A stretch of DNA of 11,391 bases from Sphingomonas sp. CCH9-E2 (lineage in GTDB: Bacteria > Pseudomonadota > Alphaproteobacteria > Sphingomonadales > Sphingomonadaceae): assembly GCF_001557215.1 (NCBI RefSeq), contig NZ_LSJM01000279.1:1-11391 (forward strand), read 5' to 3'. Positions 5,882-11,391 of this stretch are shown here, in pieces. Under the pieces are notes generated by a model that saw nothing but the letters and a program-made list of their open reading frames with translations, was not told where the DNA came from and ran no database searches. Each line of letters begins with the position of its first letter. Within the stretch, counting starts at the first letter, position 1. Made by a program: the position numbers and the translations under genes.

Positions 5882-6592
5882 ATGGACAAGATGACCGACG
5901 CCGTGGCTTCGCGCCGCGCCTTTCTGAAGTCTGCCGGGATGATCGCCGGCACGGGTCTGCTCGCCGGCTGCGCCGCGCGTAGTGTCACGACCGCCGCGCT
6001 GCCCGCCGCGCATATTCCGGTCCCGCCTCCGCCGGTTGCGACCCCCGTCCCGGCCGCGCCGCGCTCGGCGAGCGCGCCGCGCGGCATCCGCCCCGAATTG
6101 TTCGAACGCGCTGTCGCCGCGCTCCAGCAGCATTCCAGCCGCATCCGCCAGCAGGACCGGATCGCGATCGCCGATTTCTCGCTGCCCAGCTCGCGGCTGC
6201 GCTTCCACTTCGTCGACATGATCAACGGCGCGACGCGCTCGATGCTGGTGAGCCATGGCATCGGGTCCGACCCCGAGCATACCGGCATGCTCCAGCGTTT
6301 CTCGAATGAAGTGAATTCGGAAGCAACATGCGAGGGCGCGTTCCTCGCGTCCAATTACTATGTCGGCAAGCATCAGCTGTCGCAGCGGCTGATCGGCCTC
6401 GATCCGACCAACTATAATGCACTCGACCGCGCGATCGTGGTGCATGGCGCCTGGTATTCGAACCCCGACATGATCGCGAAGCACGGCAAGCTCGGCCGCA
6501 GCCAGGGCTGTTTCGCGGTGGGTGAGCGCGATCTCGACACGCTGTTCGCGCTGCTCGGCGAAGGCCGGATGATTTACGCGACCAAGGTCTGA
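5882..6592 (+). CDS. YkuD_2-type murein L,D-transpeptidase-fold lipoprotein
   Basis: This encodes 236 residues from the ATG at 5882. The N-terminus has a twin-arginine-like motif S-R-R-A-F-L-K (residues 10-16), a hydrophobic core, and a lipobox L-A-G-C with Cys30, so it is predicted to be a lipoprotein, possibly Tat-exported. A proline- and alanine-rich linker covers about 40-66. The rest matches the YkuD_2 (murein L,D-transpeptidase catalytic domain) family: V-V-H-G-A-W with His189 and G-R-S-Q-G-C-F-A-V with Cys210 as the likely nucleophile. Expected location is the periplasmic face of the membrane, acting on peptidoglycan; activity is not proven for most members. An AGAGGA lies close before the ATG; an ATG at 5891 is an alternative and would keep the signal. 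It diverges from the YkuD gene. Confidence 0.87.
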   Translation: MDKMTDAVASRRAFLKSAGMIAGTGLLAGCAARSVTTAALPAAHIPVPPPPVATPVPAAPRSASAPRGIRPELFERAVAALQQHSSRIRQQDRIAIADFSLPSSRLRFHFVDMINGATRSMLVSHGIGSDPEHTGMLQRFSNEVNSEATCEGAFLASNYYVGKHQLSQRLIGLDPTNYNALDRAIVVHGAWYSNPDMIAKHGKLGRSQGCFAVGERDLDTLFALLGEGRMIYATKV

Positions 6593-6621
6593 GGCGGAGC
6601 AACCGGCCCGCCCCGCGCGTT

Positions 6622-6646
6622 GATCCCTCCCACAATCGGGAGGATC
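6622..6646 (+). promoter_or_regulatory. Hairpin enclosing the ribosome binding site of the PncC-type gene
   Basis: Bases 6622-6631 pair with 6638-6646 in a 9-bp stem with one bulged C (6627) and the 6-nt loop ACAATC. The 3' arm contains GGGAGG (6638-6643), the Shine-Dalgarno of the gene whose ATG is at 6649. Folding would hide the site from the ribosome. It resembles an RNA thermometer-like or coupling-type control element, but could be incidental. Confidence 0.5.
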
Positions 6647-6648
6647 GC

Positions 6649-7155
6649 ATGACCGAAACGCTGTATCCGGTGCTGCCCGACGATATCGACCGCGCCGCGC
6701 GTGATGTGTTGCAGGCCGCCTGCGACGCCAAGCTCAGTCTGGCCACCGCCGAAAGCTGCACGGGCGGGATGCTCGCCTCGCTGCTCACCGATGTCGAAGG
6801 GGTCAGCTCCGCCTTCGAACGCGGCTTCGTCGTCTATTCGAAGGACGCGAAATGCGAGCTGCTGCACATCGCGCGGGACACGGTCGAGCGCTGCAATGCG
6901 GTGAGTCGCGAGGTCGCGGTAGCCATGGCCGAGGGCGCGCTCGCGGCGAGCCATGCCGATATCGCACTCGCCATTACCGGCTTTGCCGGCCCCGGCGGAC
7001 CCGATGACGAGCCGGGGCTGGTGCATTTCGGCTGCGCCCGCGCCGGACGCCCGACTGCACATCGTGCCGACCATTTTGGCGATATTGGTCGCGGACCGAC
7101 CCGAATTGCCTGTATGCGCGTGGCACTGGAGATGATCGGCGAGGCAATCGACTAG
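6649..7155 (+). CDS. pncC: CinA C-terminal-domain protein, probable NMN amidohydrolase
   Basis: This encodes 168 residues, the length of stand-alone CinA-C/PncC proteins; the N-terminal molybdopterin-binding-like half of full CinA is absent. Conserved blocks are A-E-S-C-T-G-G (residues 34-40), Y-S-K-D-A-K (63-68), I-T-G-F-A-G-P-G-G-P (109-118) and G-L-V-H-F-G. PncC converts nicotinamide mononucleotide to nicotinate mononucleotide and ammonia, returning the NMN released by NAD-dependent DNA ligase to NAD synthesis. The next gene is NAD synthetase, overlapping by one base (TAGTG), and this strongly supports the pyridine role over a competence-related one. The ATG has GGAGG 5 nt upstream, inside a hairpin. 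Upstream, 56 nt separate it from the YkuD_2 gene, so linkage to that gene is uncertain. Confidence 0.88.
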   Translation: MTETLYPVLPDDIDRAARDVLQAACDAKLSLATAESCTGGMLASLLTDVEGVSSAFERGFVVYSKDAKCELLHIARDTVERCNAVSREVAVAMAEGALAASHADIALAITGFAGPGGPDDEPGLVHFGCARAGRPTAHRADHFGDIGRGPTRIACMRVALEMIGEAID

Positions 7156-9206
7156 TGGCAAAGCAGCGGTTCAATTCGATCCACGCCCACGGCATGGTGC
7201 GCGTCGGTGCCTGCACCCCCAGTGCAAGCGCAGGCGATATCGCCGCCAATACCGCATCGCATATCGCGCTGGCGAAGCAGGGCGATGCGGCGGGCGCGGA
7301 CTTGTTGCTGTTCCCCGAGCTTGGCATCACTGGCTATGCGATCGACGATCTGCACTTGCAGGATGCCGTGTTGCGCGCGACCGCACAGGGACTGGCCGAT
7401 CTGATCACGGCGAGCGCGAAGCTCAAGCCCGTGCTGCTGGTCGGCGCGGCGCTGGAGCGCAACGGGCGGCTGTATAACTGCGCGGTGGTGATCGCGCGCG
7501 GGAGCGTGTTGGGCGTGGTGCCGAAGAGTTATTTTCCCAATTACCGCGAATATTATGAGAAGCGCTGGTTCGCGTCCGGCATCGGCCTGTCGGGAACGAT
7601 CGAGCTGGCGGGCCAGACCGCGCCGTTCGGCACCGACCTGATCTTCGCCGCCAGCGACCTGCCCGATTTCACCTTTCATGCCGAGGTGTGCGAAGATTTC
7701 TGGGGGCCGCTGCCGCCCTCAACCTTTGGCGCGATGGCCGGGGCGTTGATCCTGTGCAACCTGTCGGCCAGCAACATCGTGATCGGCAAGGCGCGCGAGC
7801 GGGCACTGCTGTGCGCGGCGCAATCGAGCCGCACGGCGTCAGCCTATCTCTTCTCCGCCTCCGGCCCCGGTGAGAGCACCACCGACCTTGCCTGGGACGG
7901 GCAAAGCCTGATCTACGAACTTGGCGAACTGCTTGCCGCCTCGGGCCGCTTCGACCTCGAGGACGAGCTGATCACCGCCGATATCGATGTCGCGCGGCTG
8001 CGGCAGGAGCGGATGCGCTTTGGCACGTTCAACGACAATGCCGCCGCTGCCGGGCATCCCGAACAGCGGTTTCGCCGCGTCGCATTCGATCACGCGCCGG
8101 GCTTCGACGATATCGGCCTGCACCGCGCGATCCGGCGCTTTCCGTTCGTCCCCAACACGCCCGCAAAGCTCGATGAGGATTGCTACGAAGCCTTCAACAT
8201 CCAGGTCGAGGGGCTGCGCAAACGCATGGTCGCGACCGGCAATGGCAAGATCATCATCGGCATCTCGGGCGGGCTCGATTCAACCCATGCGCTGATCGTC
8301 GCGGCCAAGGCGATGGACCGGCTCGGGCGGCCGCGCAGCGACATTCTTGGTTTCACCATGCCGGGGTTCGCCACTGGCGAGGGGAGCAAGGGCAATGCCT
8401 GGGCGCTGATGAAGGCATTGGGCATCACCGCCGAAGAGGTCGATATCCGCCCCGCCGCGCGCCAGCTGCTGACCGACATGGGCCACCCCTATGCCGATGG
8501 CGAGCCGGTTTATGACATCACCTTCGAGAATGTTCAGGCGGGCCTGCGCACCGATTATCTCTTCCGCCTCGCCAATCAGCGGGGCGGGTTCGTGCTCGGC
8601 ACCGGCGACCTGTCCGAGCTGGCGCTGGGCTGGTGCACCTATGGCGTCGGCGACCATATGTCGCATTATGCGGTCAATGCGGGGGTGCCCAAGACGCTGA
8701 TCCAGTTCCTGATACGCTGGTGCGTCGCGACCAACCAGTTCGACGCGCAGACCGACGCGGTGCTGGAGGCGATCCTGGCGCAGGAAATCTCGCCCGAACT
8801 GGTCCCCGCCGACGCCAGCGGCGCGATGCAGAGCACCGAGGCGAAGATCGGGCCCTATGCGCTGAACGATTTTTTCGTCCATTATGTCGTGCGCCACGGG
8901 CTGGCACCGTCGAAGATCGCGTTCCTCGCCTGGCATGCGTGGCGCGATGCCGATGCGGGGGAGTGGCCGCTGGGCGTGCCGCCGCATCAGCGGGTTGCCT
9001 ATGACCTGCCCACCATCCGCCACTGGCTGGAGAAGTTCCTGATCCGCTTCTTCGCGCAGAGCCAGTTCAAGCGTAGCGCGATCCCGAACGGGCCAAAAGT
9101 GTCGGCGGGCGGCGCGCTGTCCCCGCGCGGCGACTGGCGCGCGCCGTCGGACGGAGTGGCGGGGCCGTGGCTGGATGAGCTGGAGGCCAACGTGCCGAAG
9201 GGGTGA
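7155..9206 (+). CDS. nadE: Glutamine-dependent NAD(+) synthetase
   Basis: This encodes 683 residues, the length of the two-domain form seen in Mycobacterium. The N-terminal nitrilase-type glutaminase has the triad Glu55 (F-P-E-L-G), Lys124 ([10 protein letters not shown]) and Cys179 (E-V-C-E-D-F-W). The C-terminal ATP-pyrophosphatase domain has the P-loop S-G-G-L-D-S at 371-376. It amidates nicotinate adenine dinucleotide with ammonia channelled from glutamine, the last step of NAD synthesis. The start is a GTG at 7155 overlapping the stop of the PncC gene, chosen because it keeps the conserved N-terminal S-I-H-x-H-G segment; an ATG at 7194 would cut into the first strand. It ends just before a double palindromic repeat that probably separates it from the converging ligase gene. 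Confidence 0.96.
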   Translation: MAKQRFNSIHAHGMVRVGACTPSASAGDIAANTASHIALAKQGDAAGADLLLFPELGITGYAIDDLHLQDAVLRATAQGLADLITASAKLKPVLLVGAALERNGRLYNCAVVIARGSVLGVVPKSYFPNYREYYEKRWFASGIGLSGTIELAGQTAPFGTDLIFAASDLPDFTFHAEVCEDFWGPLPPSTFGAMAGALILCNLSASNIVIGKARERALLCAAQSSRTASAYLFSASGPGESTTDLAWDGQSLIYELGELLAASGRFDLEDELITADIDVARLRQERMRFGTFNDNAAAAGHPEQRFRRVAFDHAPGFDDIGLHRAIRRFPFVPNTPAKLDEDCYEAFNIQVEGLRKRMVATGNGKIIIGISGGLDSTHALIVAAKAMDRLGRPRSDILGFTMPGFATGEGSKGNAWALMKALGITAEEVDIRPAARQLLTDMGHPYADGEPVYDITFENVQAGLRTDYLFRLANQRGGFVLGTGDLSELALGWCTYGVGDHMSHYAVNAGVPKTLIQFLIRWCVATNQFDAQTDAVLEAILAQEISPELVPADASGAMQSTEAKIGPYALNDFFVHYVVRHGLAPSKIAFLAWHAWRDADAGEWPLGVPPHQRVAYDLPTIRHWLEKFLIRFFAQSQFKRSAIPNGPKVSAGGALSPRGDWRAPSDGVAGPWLDELEANVPKG

Positions 9207-9212
9207 ACCCCC

Positions 9213-9302
9213 TCTCGTCGCCCCGGGCTTGACCCGGGGTCGGGCTTCTTCCTCGCCCTCGCCAAGGCAGCCTGGCCCCGGATCAAGTCCGGGGCGACGA
9301 GA
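9213..9302. repeat. Double REP-like palindromic element between nadE and the DNA ligase gene
   Basis: Two 27-nt arms, 9213-9239 and 9276-9302, are reverse complements with two mismatches. Each arm is itself palindromic: a 7-bp CCCCGGG/CCCCGGA stem around a 5-nt loop of CTTGA or TCAAG. This nested design is typical of paired REP units (BIME-like). It fills the gap between two convergent genes, ending 3 nt before the ligase stop, and may act as a bidirectional terminator. The core resembles repeats I recall as frequent in sphingomonad genomes; copy number could not be checked. Confidence 0.85.
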
Positions 9303-9305
9303 AAT

Positions 9306-10883
9306 TCACGTGGCGAGCCTTTCCAGCCCGGCGATCGTGTCCGCCTCATGTGCCGGTTTGTCGGTCCTGATCCGGGAGATCCGCGGGAAGCGCATCGCCA
9401 AGCCCGATTTGTGCCGCTTCGACGCGTGGATCGAATCGAACGCGACCTCCAGCACCAGTGTTTTCTCCACCTCTCTCACCGGGCCGAAGCGTGCAGTGGT
9501 ATGGTTGCGCACGAAGCGGTCGAGCCATTTCAGCTCTTCGTCGGTGAAGCCGAAATAGGCCTTGCCCACCGGCAACAGCTCGCCGCCCTCGGTCCATGCG
9601 CCGAAGGTATAGTCGGAATAGAAGGACGACCGCTTGCCGCTGCCGCGCTGGGCATACATCAGCACGCAATCGGCGGTGAGCGGATCGCGTTTCCACTTGT
9701 ACCAGAGCCCGACGCGCCGCCCGGCGACATAGGGCGAATCGCGCCGCTTGAGCATCACCCCCTCGATCGCCGCGTCGCGGGCGCCGGCGCGCAGCTCCTC
9801 CAGCGCCGCGAAATCCTCCGCCGCGATCAGCGCGGAGACATCGAACCGCTCCGGGTCGAGCGGCGCAGCATAGGTCTCCAGCCGCTTGCGCCGCGCGTGC
9901 CAGGGCAGCTCGCGCAGATCCTCGAGTCCATCGAACAACAGGTCGTAGAGGCGGACGAACGCCGGAAATTCTGCCAGCGTCTTGGCCGACACGACCTTGC
10001 GCCCCAGCCGCTGCTGCAACGCGTTGAAACTCCCCGCCTCACCCCCCTGCGCCTCGCCGCGCACCAGCAATTCGCCGTCGAGCACGCCGGGCGTCGCAAA
10101 GGCCGAAGCGACATCCGGAAAGCTGGCGGTGATGTCGTCGCCCGCGCGGCTGTAGAGCCGCGTCTCGCCCGCGACATGGACGATCTGGACGCGGATGCCG
10201 TCCCATTTCCATTCGGCGGCATAGTCCTTCAGATCAACCTGTGTCTCTTCGAGCGGATGGGCGAGCATGAACGGGCGGAACACCGGCACATCGGTGGTGG
10301 TCGGTTGCGGCCCGCGCCCTTCGCCCCAGGCGAACAAAGGCGCATAGGGCGGGGTCAGGCCGTGCCACACCTCCTCGACCGCATCGACATCGACCCCGAA
10401 CGCCTCGGCGAATGCGGTCTTGGCGAGCCGCGCCGACACGCCGACGCGCAGGCCCCCGGTGGCAAGCTTGAGCAGCGCATAGCGTTCGTCCGCCGCCAGC
10501 CGGTCGAGCATCGCGCCGAGCGCGGCGGGTGCGTCGGAGCGCGACAGGCTGGCGAGGCGGTCGACCACCGCGCCGAGAGTCAGCGGTTCGTTTTCGGGCG
10601 GCGGGGTCAGCGGCTCGGGCCAGATCAGCGCCACGGTCTCGGCGGTGTCGCCGACGAAATCGCGGCTGAGCTGGAACAGCACCGGATCGACCCGCTCGCT
10701 TACCAAGGCGCGGATCACGGCGGGCTTGACCGCAGGCAGGTCGAGCGTGCCGGTCAGCGCGGCCAGCCCCCAGCCGCGATCCGGGTCGGGCGTCTCGCGC
10801 AGCCACGCGCCGATCAGCCGCAGCTTCGCATTGCGCGATCGCGTGTAGATCAACCGGTCGAGCAGGTCGGCAAAGGCGCGCAT
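9306..10883 (-). CDS. ATP-dependent DNA ligase (cisplatin damage response type)
   Basis: This encodes 525 residues. An N-terminal DNA-binding domain (about 1-200) precedes the nucleotidyltransferase core. Lys226 in E-W-K-W-D-G-I-R (motif I) is the site of AMP attachment. Other core motifs are L-D-G-E-L-L-V (268-274), E-G-V-M-L-K (374-379) and W-Y-K-W-K-R (394-399). An OB-fold follows from about 405. It seals nicks using ATP, in addition to the essential NAD-dependent LigA. In many proteobacteria this ligase is clustered with an exonuclease, a DEXH helicase and a PdeM-type endonuclease; none of them is adjacent here. A second strong ORF lies antisense over the whole gene but is an artefact. 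The ATG at 10883 has only a weak ribosome site. Confidence 0.94.
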   Translation of the reverse strand: MRAFADLLDRLIYTRSRNAKLRLIGAWLRETPDPDRGWGLAALTGTLDLPAVKPAVIRALVSERVDPVLFQLSRDFVGDTAETVALIWPEPLTPPPENEPLTLGAVVDRLASLSRSDAPAALGAMLDRLAADERYALLKLATGGLRVGVSARLAKTAFAEAFGVDVDAVEEVWHGLTPPYAPLFAWGEGRGPQPTTTDVPVFRPFMLAHPLEETQVDLKDYAAEWKWDGIRVQIVHVAGETRLYSRAGDDITASFPDVASAFATPGVLDGELLVRGEAQGGEAGSFNALQQRLGRKVVSAKTLAEFPAFVRLYDLLFDGLEDLRELPWHARRKRLETYAAPLDPERFDVSALIAAEDFAALEELRAGARDAAIEGVMLKRRDSPYVAGRRVGLWYKWKRDPLTADCVLMYAQRGSGKRSSFYSDYTFGAWTEGGELLPVGKAYFGFTDEELKWLDRFVRNHTTARFGPVREVEKTLVLEVAFDSIHASKRHKSGLAMRFPRISRIRTDKPAHEADTIAGLERLAT

Positions 10884-11018
10884 GGCACGCTCAACATGGC
10901 GGCGCGCGGACGGTTCCGCCAGCCCATGGCCTCTCGCGCACAGCTGCGGTTCAGGCTAGCGTGACCAGACCGGAAAGGTCGGCGCACGATTCGCGTGTGC
11001 CGTGGGAGGGAATACCAG
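10884..11018. promoter_or_regulatory. Divergent intergenic region between the ligase and the small secreted protein
   Basis: About 135 bp that must hold both promoters. I see no convincing -35/-10 pair on either strand. For the rightward gene a GGAGG at 11005-11009 serves as ribosome binding site, 9 nt before the ATG. Confidence 0.4.
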
Positions 11019-11330
11019 ATGAAGACCCTGTTGCTTGCCGTCGCGCTGTCGACGCTCCCGATCGCCCCTGCGTCGTTCGCGCAGACCGCGGCGCCCGCGC
11101 CCGCGCCGGCTGCTGCCGCGAAGTATAATCTCGACACGCCGATTCAGGACATCGTCGCCAACCCGGCGGCCAAGGCTGCGTTCGACGCGGCGCTGCCCGG
11201 CGTTTCGACGCATGAGAGCTATGAGATGTTCAAGGGCATGAGCCTGAACCAGCTCAAGGCCTATGCTGCCGACAAGCTGACCCCCGAAGTTCTGGCGAAG
11301 ACCGAAGCCGCGCTTGCCGCGGTGAAGTGA
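11019..11330 (+). CDS. Small secreted protein of unknown function
   Basis: This encodes 103 residues. Residues 1-22 form a clear Sec signal peptide (M-K-T-L-L-L-A-V-A-L, likely cut after S-F-A), followed by an alanine-proline linker with A-P-A-P-A-P. The remaining 68 residues form one compact, mostly helical-looking domain: Y-N-L-D-T-P-I-Q-D-I-V-A-N-P-A-A-K-A, then a central L-P-G-V-S and M-S-L-N-Q-L, then K-L-T-P-E-V-L-A-K. I recall domains of this shape as small periplasmic proteins and as tails on secreted hydrolases in sphingomonads, but cannot name a function. It has no cysteine or metal motif. It is transcribed away from the ligase gene; a GGAGG lies 9 nt before the ATG. A palindromic repeat follows its stop. 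Confidence 0.85.
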   Translation: MKTLLLAVALSTLPIAPASFAQTAAPAPAPAAAAKYNLDTPIQDIVANPAAKAAFDAALPGVSTHESYEMFKGMSLNQLKAYAADKLTPEVLAKTEAALAAVK

Positions 11331-11339
11331 CCTTATAAT

Positions 11340-11391
11340 CCTCCCCCGCAAGGGGGAGGTGGCGCCGAAGGCGACGGAGGGGGAGGAAGCG
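11340..11391. repeat. GC-rich palindromic repeat at the right edge
   Basis: CCTCCCCC at 11340-11347 pairs with GGGGGAGG at 11352-11359 around a GCAA (GNRA) tetraloop. A second small stem, CGCC at 11363-11366 and GGCG at 11370-11373 with a GAA loop, follows, and then another G-rich GGAGGGGGAGG tract that could pair with the first C-rich arm instead. This matches the look of dispersed alphaproteobacterial repeats and lies 9 nt after a stop codon, so it may also end transcription of the secreted protein. It may extend beyond the window. Confidence 0.75.

Noticed and set aside
9348..10964. 538-codon ORF on the plus strand
   Set aside because: It is exactly antisense to the DNA ligase, whose catalytic motifs are all present. 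Its translation is rich in Arg, Gly, Ala and His with no recognisable domain, as expected for a shadow frame in G+C-rich DNA.
1..11391. A defence island, toxin-antitoxin pair, prophage or biosynthetic cluster
   Set aside because: All sizeable genes fit housekeeping, regulatory or envelope families, with no integrase, toxin, reverse transcriptase, nuclease-helicase module or synthase. Base composition looks even throughout.

Overview
The window is about two-thirds G+C and reads as ordinary chromosomal DNA of an alphaproteobacterium, most likely a sphingomonad (Sphingomonas or a close relative). The grounds are the infA-maf pair, the tsaB-rimI pair followed by a MucR/Ros zinc-finger regulator, a cysteine-poor alphaproteobacterial Fur, and GC-rich palindromic repeats of the kind I associate with sphingomonad intergenic spaces. 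No RNA genes, insertion sequences, phage genes or CRISPR arrays were seen.

Layout. (1) 1-441, minus strand: infA (IF-1, TTG start) followed 10 nt later by the start of a maf nucleotide pyrophosphatase that runs off the left edge. (2) 595-2846, plus strand: a tightly overlapping run of four genes: an NFU1-type Fe-S carrier, a RutE-type flavin reductase, tsaB (tRNA t6A synthesis, TTG start) and rimI (ribosomal protein acetyltransferase). (3) 2956-4860, plus strand: mucR with its own probable promoter, a large hairpin repeat, then fur and a PlsC-type acyltransferase 4 nt downstream. (4) 4857-6592: two divergent L,D-transpeptidase-fold proteins, one secreted YkuD enzyme (minus) and one YkuD_2-type lipoprotein with a twin-arginine-like signal (plus). 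The minus gene shares a palindromic CTAG stop with the acyltransferase. (5) 6649-9206, plus strand: a CinA-C/PncC-type NMN amidase and a glutamine-dependent NAD synthetase overlapping by 1 nt, a coherent pyridine-nucleotide salvage unit. (6) 9306-10883, minus strand: an ATP-dependent DNA ligase of the cisplatin-damage-response type, separated from nadE by a double palindromic repeat. (7) 11019-11330, plus strand: a small secreted protein of unknown function, followed by a third repeat type at the right edge.

Functionally the region mixes housekeeping (translation initiation, tRNA modification, Fe-S delivery, NAD synthesis), global regulation (MucR, Fur), and envelope maintenance (phospholipid acylation, L,D-transpeptidases). 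I did not find a new multigene system. The most checkable oddities are a hairpin that buries the ribosome binding site of the PncC gene, the shared CTAG stops, the divergent transpeptidase pair, an apparently solitary DNA ligase, and three distinct palindromic repeats.
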